From NCBI GenBank assembly GCA_006538405.1, contig BJKQ01000003.1:186001-250000 (forward strand): a stretch of 64,000 nucleotides of DNA, in the 5' to 3' direction. The notes under the pieces are model-generated. The model saw only the letters and a list, made by a program, of their open reading frames with translations. It was not told the DNA's origin and made no database searches. This document shows positions 11,865-25,152 of this stretch, piece after piece. The translations under genes and the position numbers were made by a program. The stretch's first letter is position 1. Each line of letters opens with the position of its first letter. The stretch comes from Hansfordia pulvinata. Lineage: Eukaryota; Ascomycota; Sordariomycetes; Xylariales.

Positions 11865-13180
11865 CGTGCCGGCGCGTGTGCCCGTCGTGGCGCCACGCGC
11901 TGCTTGGGTGTTCTTGTTTTTGATTTCTTTCTGGGAGTCCCTTTTCTTGGTAGGTAGGTAGGACTGGCGTTTGCATTGCCTCCCTCCCCTCGGAAGATTG
12001 CGATACCCTTCCGTCTCTAACGGAGTGTCGTCCGGGGGAAGGGGCTGGCAGGGAGGTGGGAGGAGTTGGGCTTTGCTGTTGCGGGAACGGCCTGGAGATT
12101 TTTGTTTATCAATGCATGGTATTCCGTAACGATAGCTGTGCCTTAACGATAACCGTGCCATGTGAAGCAGTGTTTGTCGCGCGGTTCTGCGTCTCAGTGC
12201 TGTGTGAAGCGAAGAGACTTGGAACGGCGCAATTGCGTACTGTCGGAATTGGGAGTTGCAAGCCCGGGATGGTGTTGAGTCGTTGGGCCTGCTCGATAGA
12301 AAGGGGTGTTCGGCGTTCTTCATCACCCCTTTCCTCCCGGAGCTCGTGACAGGACTATGAATTAGGTCAGACTATAGGAGGGCCGTGCCAGTGCTGTGAC
12401 GGAGCTGGTCTCGGTCGTTCTGTTCCATATTATTCAGTTCAATTGCCAGCCTCTATTCCCAACTTATCGTCTTCGCTTTGGAACCTACTATGCACGATGA
12501 GCATAGGAGCGGATGTGCTTTGGAGTTCTGCTCTCTCAAAAGAGTCGTGCAAGCTTCACAACCCCTCCTCTTCATCATCCGTAGGCCCTGGTTTTGGCAT
12601 GATTGCAAGCTCACACTTTCATGTGCAACAAGTCGTCGCTCGCGTACAGAAAGTCGATAAATGGTGGGAGTTGTTCGCTGCGTTTCGGCCAGAATCCATC
12701 CACCTTGAGATTCTCAAGGCGCTGCGACCAGTGACTCCGGCAGGAAGAGCAGCATAGCATCGTATCAGCTCTTGTCATCCGAGCCGATTAGCCTCCGAAT
12801 CACTGGGACATGGGGGGGTGCCGCTCGCTCTTGGGGGGGCAAGCTGAGAGCCGACCTCGACCCAGCCTCTTGTTGCTTGCTTTTTGCCCACCGCCGCCCG
12901 CAGCCCCCCTCCCCCCCTTGCCTCATCTCCCCACTCCGTATATTTTCGTCCCGGTGGTATAATTAATTGTTCATGCTACCAGCAGCGTTACTCGTACGTG
13001 GTCTCACAAATCGTGAAGACGCCAGCCTACGCCACACGAGAAGCGGAGAACGCGTCGTGCGGCTGGGACCCCCTTCAGCTGACGATGCGAAAGGCGAGGT
13101 GGGGTCTTGTCATCATCAATTTTCCCCCGGTTGGGCTCCTGGAGGCGGGCTCTCACCAGCATCGACTCGAAATGTTCCAA

Positions 13181-13185
<5 letters not shown>

Positions 13186-13216
<31 letters not shown>
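13186..13216 (+). repeat. (CA)n microsatellite
   Basis: About 15 CA units in intergenic DNA. They create spurious His-Thr open frames on the plus strand. Confidence 0.95.
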
Positions 13217-13218
<2 letters not shown>

Positions 13219-14421
13219 GGCGACCGACGCCCGAAGCTCATCGCCATCAGTACCGACACGCACGCTGACCCGCAGTGGAAAGGAGAGGCCCGGCGGCGCT
13301 CCCGCCAGGCAAGCAGACATGGGAGGTCATCTCAGCTGAGCGGCCGCGCCGTTTTGCATTCCCTTGCTCCTCCCCTCCCTCAAACCCCCCCCCCCCCTCC
13401 CCCTGGCAAAAAAGAAAAAAGAAAAGGACAAAACCCGCAGCCGTCAGCCCTATATACCGGCCGCGGCTGGCCCCCAAAGGAAGGCGTCCGCCCGGTCCGC
13501 CCGGTCCGCCCGATTCCCTTTCCCACCCCCCCTCCCCACAGGGGCCTCTGCAGCAAGCACTCTCCTCGGTGGGATTGCTTCTGCCTTGCTTTGACATCAC
13601 TCACAACTGGCACACCGCGCGTGCCCCCGTCATCCTACCCTCGGTCCACACGTCCCACACCCTTGCAAGGCAGGCAGAAGGCTTGTTGTGGGCTGCGAGT
13701 AAGCAGGGGCGAGCTTCTCAAGTCTGCTGCCCACCGAGTCCGAGGGGGCCGAGGAGGCAGCAGAGACGATGGAGTCATGATATTTGTTACTCGTATCGTG
13801 TAAGTAAGCCTGTACTCGTACGGGGGGGGAAGAAAGAAGGGGGAAGGTGCAAAAGCCGCCCGGCCTCTCGCAGCCAGCCAAAACCCTGCTGCCTGCCATA
13901 CGTCCCGATAGCCCGAGGGTGGGTGCAAAGGCGCCGGCTGTCGTGGGGTGCATGCAGGAGGCGTTTTTTCTTTTCTTTTGCAAGGGCGGCGGCGGCGGCG
14001 GCGGGTTGAGTTGGGTTGGGTCGGGTTGCCCGCCCCTCCCTCCCTACCTACCCTTGCTTTGGGTACAGCTTGCGAGAGGGGTCCGGCACCGCAGCGTTCT
14101 GGCGCAAACATGGGACCGGAGCGGGAGTACTCGTAGACACAGGCCCGTCGGAAACGGCTGGCGAGGATGCGTTGGAAGAAGAGGAAATGTTTAGGATGGC
14201 GCGCAGCCGCAAGCAATGTGGAATAATACGCGAATCCCGTCAGGCAGAGCTGACAGGTAGGTGCCTAACCTACATGTAGTACCTACCAACGAGGCAAGGG
14301 CAGCCAGCCCTGGGGAGACTTCCCGATTCAGGACTTGGTTCCCGTTTGTTCCGGCGCACTCGGCCCAGCAGGCCGTCCGGGCGGCCCGTTGGCGCCTTGG
14401 AGTTGCTACCAACAACGACAG

Positions 14422-14425
<4 letters not shown>

Positions 14426-14460
<35 letters not shown>

Positions 14461-14479
14461 TGTGTGTGTGTGTGTGTGA
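14426..14479 (+). repeat. Compound (GA)n(GT)n microsatellite
   Basis: About 16 GA units run directly into about 10 GT units, a purine tract abutting alternating purine-pyrimidine DNA, in intergenic sequence. Confidence 0.95.
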
Positions 14480-16093
14480 GACAGTGAGAGATATTCACAG
14501 CCAAACCAAGGTGTCATGTTGGTTCCCAAGCAATCCACTTGCAGTGACGGCGTGCATGCATCTCCCTAGCTGCGATTCGACCGGGTCCAACCAAGGCTTT
14601 CTTCCTGCTTGGCAAGTGAAATGTACACGCAAGGACAGAGGCATTCACTACCCGTACGAGTGCTTAGGCAGGGCCGGAGACTCTATTCTGGGGAAAAGAA
14701 GAAAAAGAAGAGTCAAGGAAGGGCTAACCAACCACACAGGCTGACGGTGGCAAGCGAGCCGAGACGGCGGCTTTATTAGCATGGCGCAGCCACCCCCTCC
14801 CTCGGTTTGCTCAGAGCCAACCGGGATGGATGGGCCCTTTTGACAAATCTTCGGGTCTTGCCACTCGGCACAAATGGGTAGAGACAAGAAGAAAGAAAAG
14901 AAGGAAGAAAAAGAGAAAGAAAAAGAACAGACTACCATGGCCACGAGGCGCCCCGCTAGAGGCGACTCAGGTGCCGTTCACCTCGGAGCCAACTTGGTAG
15001 TTAGTGCTGCTGCACTTCCCAGGGCTTCGTCAAGCCTTCCAACAAGACGCTCTCGCCTTTTTGTGAGGGTAATGAGCCCAGCAGGTGGCCACCCTCGGCC
15101 GAGGTCTGGTATGAGCGTCAAAATGGGCTGTTCCGGCGGCACCGCCCGCGCCCTGTCAGCCCGGGACACGGCGAGGAAGACGAGCCCCAGCTCAGACGCT
15201 TGCCCGGGTCAAGATGCATTCAGAGGCAGCCCGTCCGTGGCTGATGAGACCTGAAAGGTGCGCGCGCATGGCGGGTGAGGTGGAAGGATTGCCGCCGTGA
15301 GAAGCACCAGGAAGCTGATGAGCCTTGCGCATATTGTCATGGCAGGCAATCCGAGCCAACTGGTGAGCCGCGGACGGCTTTGCGGCCTCTGCGGCGGGTC
15401 AGAATTTGACCCACCCCATCCCCGGGAGGCCCGGGGGGCGCTCCCCAGTACGAGTAAAAGCCAATTACACATGTACTTTCAAGCCCGCGCCGCGTCGCAT
15501 CACTCTTGCCATTGCGTCGCGCGTACGAGAATGCCTGGTCAGTCAGGGCCCAACAAGTCATCAGACTTGGTCGTGACCGGATCGAGGGAAAGCTGAAGAA
15601 AAAGAAGCACAATGGCGTTGTCAAATTTTGGTACGCCCCCATCCCCGCCTGACAACAGTAAGAAAAAGTAACAGAGCCACGTGGCTGAACATCTAATGTG
15701 AGAAAACCTCAAGCAACAGGAGAGGCGACAACAACGCGACAAGACTGATGGAAACCAACCCGTTCAAAACAGGCGCAAATGCAACAGGCGTTTCTCAACG
15801 CGCGCAAGCCTCCCGCAACCCACACCAAATGCACCGGTTGGCATTGCAACATCCTACTTTGGCAAACCACCCCCAGAGATCGTGCAAATATGCGCCAAGT
15901 GCCACCGTAGTAGACATTACCACTGATCGCGCTCACCAGGTCGGGCGACATTCCTGCCGCTGAGACTTGAACTGCTGCTGCTGCTGCTTCTTCAGCCGTT
16001 GGAGTGGAAGGAATGACCCAATCTCGCAGAGACCGGCCCTGCCCCTGCCAAGCTGTGGTGCATCCTGCAGCTCTCTAGCGTCTCCGACACTCC

Positions 16094-17046
16094 TCATCGT
16101 CGCTCCTCAGGGCGCACGTTTTCGCCGTAGAACCCGCCGTGATGATGGCTGCCCGAAGCCGCGCACGCCAGGCACGGGCCCCCGCCGTACACGCGAGTGT
16201 GTCGCTTCCAGCCTGCGCCCGTGTCATCTGTGGCTGAAATGACTTCGCCCTCGACCTGGAGAGCTCTCTCCCGATATGAGTCGTATTCCGAGGCTGTGAA
16301 CGAGCTGGGGGACTGTGCCTGCAAATGCTCGTCGTCGGCCGCGTCCGGACCCGTCTGCGCCGTCCTGACCGATAACAACTTGGTGTAAGACCGTCTCCTG
16401 GGCGCGTTGACGTCCTCTGACCTCTCGTCCACACCCGACGCCGCCGACCCCGAAGAAAAACTGTAGTCTGGGTTTGGCTGCTGGAAGAAGCTCGGGTCCA
16501 GTTGGTGTGACGTGGATGGCTTGGTAATCCTGTCGCGATCTTGAAGGTTATATATCCTGTCGTCTGGTCGAGGTGCCGTCAACGGAGGCGCCGGCGGGTT
16601 TCGTGGCGTGTGCTTTTGTCGCAATGTTGTCTCCCCCCCGCGGACCCTGACATATATGCCGAGAACTCATGCTCTTCGTAGCTGTCTTCTCCGGCGCTGC
16701 CGTGCCCGGCAGGCATGCCGCGAGGCACCGAGTCGGTGGCCGGGGTCGTCAAGTCCCGCGTCGCCTTGTCGGTTACCATGGCTGGAGAATATTTCAAGCC
16801 GCCAAGAGACTTTTCAGAAAGCCACAGCTTCTGCTGGGATACAGCAGTGTGCGTGGCCTGTTGAGGTCTCCCCTCGGAGCGCGCTTGCTGAGGTCTCTTG
16901 GTGTACCGATGAAGGGCGAAGAGCGCAGCCAGTAAGATGAGGGCTACCAAGAGCCGGCAAGCAAAATGCGAATGACCCAGCGGTGACGAGCTATCTGCAG
17001 TGTTACCGGGACTCGGGACAAGGGAAGGATGGATGAGCAGCGGCAT
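16094..17046 (-). CDS. Hypothetical single-TM protein (single-base frameshift)
   Basis: Not a family I recognise. Two overlapping minus frames (17046-16579 and 16624-16094) merge into about 317 residues if one base is added to the seven-C run at 16633-16639 (GGGGGGG on the coding strand). The N-terminal ~28 residues are Ser/Pro-rich. One hydrophobic helix follows at about residues 30-46 (CRLLVALILLAALFALHRY), capped by basic residues (TKRPQQAR), so the bulk of the protein may be cytosolic (positive-inside rule, inference). The remaining ~270 residues are hydrophilic with acidic/Tyr patches (EDSYEEHEFSAYMSG; YNLQDRDRITK; SYTKLLS; SEYDSYRERALQVEGEVI) and end in a Gly/His/Arg-rich stretch. The composition is more protein-like than neighbouring chance frames. 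A small intron instead of an indel cannot be fully excluded. Confidence 0.62.
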
Positions 17047-20000
17047 GCTTTTATGACTAGACCGGACAAGAAACTGGGTGTGCTAGGAACGGCCCCCCAG
17101 ATTTGGCAAAGTCCGGCGAGATGCCTAAGGCAGCTCGACAAAGAAGGTGAGGCAAAGCCAGAAGTCGCACGAGGGCGCGAGCGAAGCCACGGTTGCGAAA
17201 ATCTAAAATGGGAGCCGTTAGCGGGACTTGAATATGGGGGGCGATGCACGGGGCCACGAGTGTTCCCAAGTCAGATACATTACAGCGCAGTAATACGGGA
17301 AGTGGAAAAGGGTGGCGATAGTACGGAGAGGGTGAGGGTGGGTGCCTCACTGTTGGGTTTGTGCCTTGGCGACTCGCCTGGGGGCTTGCTGCTCTTCGGG
17401 AGGGGGGGAGGGGAGGGGTGGTTCCAAAGGGAAGCCGAGCGCCACGAAAATTGCCTGCCGGAGACGGTAGAATATCAAAAGAATGTAGCAATCGAAACGC
17501 CACGCTGGGTCGTTGGTCGCTCGAGCTGGGTATGGAATATTTGTTGTGACTTGGACCTGAGGGGGGGAGGCAAGAGTTGGATGACAGCAACAGGCGAAGG
17601 AGGTCAGATCCGAAAGGGCTGGAAGGCTGGGCGATTAATAACGGAAAGCCGAGCTTGATCCTGGAAGCTGCTGACTTGCAGCCTCAGGGCTGGCGATCTA
17701 CTCGTGTGTGTGACTAGCAATGGGATCATGGCGCGCCTTGAACGGCATTGGCGGAAAGCTTCTTCCCCGTTCCAAAGTGGCAAGTCGGATGCATAGGCCT
17801 GTAGGTCTTGCTGGTCATTGCGCCGGAGATAAGCATGAGCCAGCCAGCCAGCCAGCAAACCAGTCCTCAGGTGACGAGACGGGACCTGGGAGACACCACC
17901 CCGTCCGTGTAAGTGCGCGCCCGTACCTGGAATGCCTGGCTTGACTCGTCTGCGACCTGCCTTGCGCACGGCGGCGCGCGCAACGTTGAGCTGCATGAGA
18001 TTCGATTCAGCTCGCATCGAGTGGGGCAGCAAAGGCTCTCGGGCTGGGCTCGCGCTGGGATAGGATCCCGACTGTCGCACACAGGGTCCAGTCGGCTGTG
18101 GATCGACCCCCAGGCGCCTCGCCTGGCGACCAACACGTGCGGGTGATAGGAGGTGAGCCCGGGAACCAGACACCAACTAGGCTCGATGCGTAGTGCCCAG
18201 GCGGGCGAGCCTGTCGCTCGACTGGGCGGAGCGGAGCGTCGAGCAGAGCAAGGCAGCTGAGCCCAGCACCGGCCAGGCAGACGGTTCGAGGCTATTCGTC
18301 GACCGCGGCGCGCACGTCTTGGTCGCCGTAGGGCCCGTCGCTGGACCTGGCCGAATCGCAAGGCCCGAGCATGGGCCTCCACTGGGCGCCGGCGCGAGGA
18401 CCGCGTCCCACCCTGGACCCTACCTACCGACGTCTTCTTCGGCTTCGTACCGCGCAGTCCAAAGGGGCGGCGTTGGTCCATCCATCCGTATGTGCCAATC
18501 TTGTCTTCCTAGCTCAGCCCCAAGACGCAGACGTTCCATCGCAGACACCGAAGACCACCAAGGGCCCTCGCATACGAAGACCCTTGCATGTTTGGCACCT
18601 GTCCGCGCTGAGGTTGTACGTCACGAGCCACGCGCGGTGGGGCATATCGAGGGTTGCACGTCGTACCGGCATGGCGGGCGGGCGGACGCGTGAGCGCTGC
18701 CGCGCCTTCGGAGCGTCCCCGTACGAGCACTCATGGCGACTGAGTAATAATCGCCCCAGTGAGAATCGGTCACGTCATGGGTGGGCGGGTGACGAAGCCG
18801 GATGTCGTCGGAGGTCTTTGCATGGAAGTAGGTGTCGACATATTCGTTAGGTAGGCGTGGAAGCCAACGTGGACGCGAGCGCGGCCGCAGGCAAGGGCAA
18901 GGGCCAAGGCGCTGCGTGCGACGGCACAGAGGCGTTTGCTCTCTGCCAGGACGCGAAAAAGACGGCGAATGCCGAGTCCGGGCACGGCGGAGTGGGAAAG
19001 AGGCCAAACCGGCGGGCCAAGTGCCGAGATGGGCATACGAGGCAGCCCGCATGAGGCCCGATGGTAAGGCGAGCCGGTGTAACCAGAACAAAGAGGGCAC
19101 CCGGGTACCAGTACGAGCGCTCGGAGGAGCGAAAGCGGGCAACCCCGCCGTCAGCTGAGGGGAGACAAGACAAGACCTGATTAACCCTGCGAGTTTGCCG
19201 CGGCGAGTGGGCGTGTGCGACGGTGGTGATGAGGATGGACAGTTCCGCCAGCCGTGAGCGGCCATTCGCCACGACCATCAAACCGTCCCCTGGAAATGGA
19301 GACGAGGTGACGAGGTCGCGCCTGCCGCTGCCCTGGCTTGCGATTCCTGGTTTCCCCGGGATGTCAGGTACGGAGTTAGGTACTCACTCGTATCATGCTT
19401 TTCCAGGGGCCTGGTCGTGCCTTCCCCCTTGCCTGGTCTCTAGCCACCTCCAACGTGGATGTTCTTGTACGGGCACCTCCACCACCTTCATCAGCCCCAG
19501 GCGTATCCCGTACCTAAGCAGGGGCTCTCAGAATTCCATGATGGATCCAATGGACACCAGGTACCCGCCAGCAACACACACCAGCACTTTCCCTGCGACA
19601 AGATGCACATCCATATCTGCTCCCAAAGTCGGAACTACTTACGTTGGATGTGTTCGGGGTGCGTCATCCATGTACCATACCTAACCTATGTAGGTACCAG
19701 CGGATATCTGATAATAGCTTCCAAGGTTCTTTTCCGTCGTCGGTGTACATGTAGCCTTACGAGTGCTTACCTACCTACCCCGTACCTACATGCCTTGTCA
19801 GGTGCAGAGTACGTTTTGCCGTATTCTCGTGCCGAGTAGAGCCTCATCATTCCCTGGATGGGTAGGTAGGTACTGCCTATACATGTACATGGTAGGTATC
19901 CGGCGGAGAGTAGGCCCCGTCTGGAGTCGTCACCAGGGGAGAGCCTCCAGCTCGAGGTATGGAAGTCTCGGACGCCGGCCGATTCTCTGTGGTCAGGATA

Positions 20001-23000
20001 TTCGATTCGATTCGATGGTACCTGCACATACCTGGGAATGGAATCAGCGATCCCTCAGCATCAATCCAGTCTCAACTGGCAGCTGGAGCATGCACAAACA
20101 CCTCGACATCCATCTCTCCCTCCTTTTGGATATCTAAGGGCCAACGTGAGGTACGAAATGTGCAATCTTCCCTTCACGTTTCAGCAGCATGGCCAGGCCC
20201 CGGCGCCGTCCCCTCCCAACGGCCCTGTACTCCCGCGTACTCCTACAACACGAGGCTTCCCGTTGCGCGTACATACCTTACCTTAGGTACGTTCTGAAAG
20301 CGCCGTGTTTCTTCGCTCCTCGCCATTGCCCCCCTACCTTACCTACATGTATCCTCCAGTCCTTCTCTTCTGGGCCTCTCATCAGGGGACCCTCGCGCCC
20401 TCGGCATCTCCAGTCCCAACGCGGTCACCGATGATGGGCCGGGGTACGGTCCGCGCCTCGGTCTTGTCCACCCATGCATGCTATTGCGTGCATTCTACAG
20501 CCCTATCACAGCTGCCCGCGATCGGCGCCGACAATGGTCGCCATGTTGATCATCGTCGCAAGCGGCCGTGCCAAGTCCAGCAACCACCACCGTGCTCCTC
20601 CTCCACCGTCTCCCCCATGCCGAACTTGGGATCCACCCCGCGAGAATGCCGTGCCGCGTCTGCTGTGCCACACATGGGCCGCTGGCTGTTCAACCAAACG
20701 ATGCAATGCCCTCGACGATTGGCGCCGGCCCCTGATGAGCTGAACCCGCGCCGCCATCTCATTCGCCATGCCACGGCCGGCAAGAGGCGAGCCCAACCCC
20801 CATGGATCGTCGCCAGCTATTGCATGATGGTCTCTTTCGCGCGCGTGCTGCAGTCCCATTACGCGTCACCAACTTACCGACGCCGCTGAGGCCGTCGTCG
20901 GCGGCGGCTTCTGCCATCTGTCTGCTCGGCGACGCCTTTACCACACAAGCGCCCGCGCCGCCCGCCCGCATCGATACCGGCCCGCTCTCCCGCATGTGCA
21001 TCTTGCGGCCCCCGCAGAACCGGGTCGCTATCACGGGTGCGGCCTAGAATGCCTCAGGCCGCCGCCACTCGTCACCCAAAAGTGGCGGACTCCCAACGTG
21101 GTCCACCATCAGCGGCATGCTTAATGGCAAACGGCCAGTACACCAGTGGCGAAAAGAAGTGCGCGGACGAGCTACGGTGAGGCGACCCTCGGACGGTCAA
21201 CAGCCAATCGCCATTGCGCGACACGACCAACTCGTGTCCACGGGCCTGCAACTCGAGCGCGGCCCAGGCCGCAGAAGAAGCCAAGTTTGCCACAAGAAGT
21301 CCATCTCACCGTGCTTACGGAGCTGGCCGCAAAGGACAAAAATCTACTCGGGCTTGAGGCCAGTGCCACCCATGTGGGCGGCACGTGGCTTGCGCCGCTA
21401 CGGGACTCGGCTGGCCAGCTTCGTTTGCCTCCGTTCATTTGCCCGGCACTTCCGGCACGACGACGGACTCACGGGCGAGATGTCCAACTCACGGCATTAG
21501 CTGGTGCAGAATGGTAAAGGAACGTATTCAGCCACAGATGGAGACCTGTGCTCCCCACCACGGGGAACAAGCTGGGGCGCAGCGAGCGTCATAAGGTCAC
21601 CCGGGCTGTCTCCTCGTCACGCCCCTGGCACGCAACGCCAGCGACTCGTGGCGTATCACATGCGAATCCGCCTCCTGCCTCTCTCGCTCTGGCGCACGGG
21701 GAGCATGCGGCGTGGCGGTACAACAGGCAACCGCACATTTGGCTTACGAATACGGAATACCGTCACGGCCAGGCTCGTTACCCCACGGACGATACCTTGG
21801 GGCGCTTGGCCAAGTACTGTTTAGATCACACACACCCCCACCCACTGCAATAGCTTTGCTTTAAACCCAAGGCGGTCCCAGGTTGCCTCCGGCCTGCGTC
21901 TGCGCCACTTGTTGGTAGTTTGGATCCAGAATATCGGTAGCGAATCAGCGAGGCTGGCCACCAGCGATTGCGTCCAGCAGACGAGCAAGTCAAGCGCCCG
22001 GAAGCGCGGGCTGGCAGCCTCTGCCATACTCAAGGCCCACGGATCTGTCTTGCAGTCTGGCGTTACTATTGGCGCACATACGAACACCCAAACCTGCCGC
22101 TTATCCATCGCACCGTCGGCCTCCTTCTCATTCTTTTCCGCCGACGTCCCACTTCTGTCTTGCAGACATCAGTAGATTCTCTCACGGCTTGCTGGCAGGC
22201 AAACGGAGCTGGCCATCGTGGGCGACCGGGCTACTCGGTTCGCCAATGGGTCCTCGTAGGCATGCCACTACTTTATTGCTGCCACGAATCATACGCAAAC
22301 GCTGCCTGCCCTCATCAACTTAATGGTGGAGCCTGGGGGCAACTCGTGCTGAAATGACATCAGCCACCATATGCATTGGGTGATCTGCAGCGTGTCCAGC
22401 TGAAATGGCACAGCCGAGTTTCCCGTCGAGATCTTATCTGCCATGAAAATGGTAGCACCAACTGAAGTGAACAACCCGCTGATGCCCCCCCTCTCAAATC
22501 CTCATTTTCATATTCGCTTGAATCTTCCTGGCCATTCCCGGGTTTACCTCCGAGTCTTTTCTTTTGACCTCGAAGCCTCGAAACCAGAGGGGTTCGATTG
22601 CCCATGAGAACGTATTTGGCCGGTACACGGCCACTTGGCCTCATGGGCGCGGAGTCTGTCACGACGCCCGCAAAGCCGCGATTCATGCCGGCGGCATAGC
22701 GACTCGACTCACAAACTCACTAGATTGCCAGAGTAGCGCAATTGCCTACGAGTATGTGTCCCAGCAAGCAATCTGCGCAACGCAGAGGAGCTAGCAGCCT
22801 GCGTCGGTCTCCCATTGTGGATGCTTCGATGGTGCTCAGCTGACAGCTCCTAATTAGATCGATCCTCTGGTGCCGGTGTCATGCAATCTCAGCCCTACGG
22901 CGACGACGATGTGCAGGGATCATGCGTGTCATCGCTGCAGATCATCCTCTATCTGAATCTGCTAGCCAAGGCTTTCAGCGTACCAGATGCGAATGGGGAG

Positions 23001-25152
23001 TGGAGGGTGCGCCTCACGCCTGTCGCGACGAGGAAGTGAACAACGGCGGTGAGCCAGCAACAACTCGACTCGGTAGGACGTACAACCTACTACTGTACGC
23101 AGTCAGCAGGCTGTGGGCCGAGCCGGCATGGATTCCTCCAAAGAAGCCACCCCATGTGCGGGCATGCGGTGGCCCACCCCGCGGCTGGGACGTCGGGACT
23201 CGTCGTGTCTTCAACACTGCACGCAGGGCATACCAAAGAGCGAGCAGTCTTTCATGTTCATCCCCAATAGAGGCTTCTCTCGCCAGAGATCTGATGGGTC
23301 GCCTGGATCCTCTGTTGTCAGCAACCTCCGACCCCTGTCCGGGATATTCCTTGGTCGTCTGAGGCTCGTGGAGCCAAATGTCAGCCTTGCGTTGCAGGAT
23401 GAGAAGAGCCCCAGTCTACGCCTTGCATGCTGTACTCCGTAAGCTGCAAGCAGCGGGGTCCACCGACGTTTTGTCAGGCATTGCGAAAGTGCTGACCGCG
23501 CTGACTTGGCGGCATTCATTACCATGTTATCCATGTTATCCCCCGGTGGGCCTGCAACAGCCACTTATCCTGAAAGTCCTACCAAGGGTTTGATACAACA
23601 GGCATCCTGGACCGCAGGTGGTCACGCAGCCCGCCACAACACCCCAAACCCACTTTCAGCTTATTATTCGGCACCAATCTCCGCTTGTCCTTGCGCTGGA
23701 TACCCGCTCGACTTTTGCTGGGCAGGCCAGAGATGCTGACCGGCTCGGCCAGTCAAGCCAGTTCATGGCTGTCTCCCACGATGCAGCGCAACCAGGTCTT
23801 CGAAGAAACAATGGCTCTCGCACGTACGCGGCTCAACTCTGGTTCCGGAGCCTGCTGTCCAAGCACCAGGCCCGGGAGGTACGCTGAGGCCAGTCGCCGA
23901 ATACGGGACCTCCCGCCCGAACCCGGTCGAGCGGCGGCGATACTTGAGTTGCACGAGACCCCTCTCCCTTCGCCTGCGACCCCCCTTCGAACGCTGTAGG
24001 CCGAGAAGCGGATCCTATGTTTCTTCTTGTCTTCCCATCGTTGCTGATTTGAAAGTCGCCTCGCATTGCCTAAACCTGGCCCTGGCCCTGGCCCGGATGA
24101 GAAAACACTCCATCCCGTAAGCCGCATAGACACATCACACCATGCTTCCCACCGGCAGCCCCCGCTCCTTTCTGCCCCCGGCTCCTCCATCACGTGGCCA
24201 CAGACCGGCCCCCGGCCCGCGCAGATCGTATGCTCACAAGGGGAGGAGGGGTGAGGGGGCGGACTCTTCTTCGCAGTCGAGAGCGGAATGCAATTGTGCC
24301 TGCCAGGCACAAACCCCGGCGGGCCCGCGTGGCTGGGCAGGGCGGAACCCCGAGATCCCCGGCAGCCCGACATGAGGGACGGAAGGATGGGGGCCCGGGG
24401 TGGAGAAGGGATTGCCGAGAGGACTGATGATTCGTCTGGCGAGGGCGACTCGAACGCCGCCTGGTGTCCGGGCTTGGGGCCGTGGGGCGCAAGAGGAGCA
24501 TGAGGCTCGTGTAGGCACGAGTACGAGTATATACGGGGTGGACGGGGGGCCATCCCATGAGGAGCCGCGCCGGAGATTGCATCCGCAGTTACGCCCGAAA
24601 GCATGCGGATCCGGCTCCTCGAGCAGACAATCACCACACCTGCGAAGCTGTCTGTCACGCGTAGATTATGTTGCTTGGAAGAAATGACTCTACAGTATTC
24701 ATTCGTGGGTATCCCGTCCGTCTCTCCTAACCGGCTCAACTCTGGTCTCCGCGGCCAATGCCGCGCCAGGATGAAAGGCCAAACAAACAAAAGTAGCCAC
24801 CAAACTGTGCCCCGATCCTACATAAGGGGCAGGACAAAGATCATGGCCCTGGGAAGAGGCAATAACACAGGTCTCCGAGGGGATGTCGCGACGAATCACC
24901 CACCCAGACCATTCTCTGCTGAGGCCCCTCGTGATAGCCGAACAACGCCAGTGACCAGTAACGCCGCCCCAGAAAGACACCCGTGGGAAACCAACAATTA
25001 TATCCTTATGTACAGGCCATACACACGGCCGGTCGACGCCTCACGTTTCCTGAGCGTGCCGACATCTGGGTGCGCGGAAGGCGGTGGAAGGCAAGGGGCC
25101 TGAAAGGGACCTGGCGCAGTGCCTCCGGGCTCCGGTTCGCCCCCCAGGCATC
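17047..25152. other. 8.1 kb intergenic, no supported gene
   Basis: No motif-bearing frame was found on either strand. The longest frame is 345 codons on the minus strand (24790-23753), just downstream of the Mbp1-type gene. Its translation is Pro/Ser/Arg-rich without helices or motifs, and I leave it uncalled (see findings). Two octamers (22747, 24522) and dense TACCTACC/GGTAGGTA matches occur (18421; 19768-19890; around 20335). No transposase, reverse transcriptase or terminal repeat was recognised. Confidence 0.55.

Larger units (their letters stand above)
11702..16093. other. Intergenic, no gene seen, rich in simple repeats
   Basis: About 4.4 kb. It holds dinucleotide repeats (listed separately), long C- and G-rich tracts (for example 13386-13399 and 13985-14010) and five TACGAGTA/TACTCGTA copies (12989, 13788, 13813, 14128, 15449). 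Open frames up to 278 codons (12967-13803, plus) and 337 codons (11313-12326, minus) are dominated by Pro/Arg/Ser and by His-Thr runs translated from CA repeats. I treat them as noncoding. Confidence 0.6.

Noticed and set aside
10766..12326. Long minus-strand frames opposite the SUR7/PalI-like gene and its 3' side
   Set aside because: They mirror the spliced plus-strand gene in GC-rich DNA and are Arg/Pro/Ser-rich with no motif.
12967..14009. Plus-strand frames of 244-278 codons
   Set aside because: They are built from CA repeats, C runs and Pro/Arg-rich GC DNA and have no domain.
22585..22610. GGGGTTCGATTGCCC resembling a tRNA T-arm
   Set aside because: No D-arm, anticodon arm or acceptor stem at the expected distances.
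17047..25152. Degraded transposon or RIP-mutated region
   Set aside because: No AT-rich shift, terminal repeat, target duplication or transposase/reverse-transcriptase motif was visible.
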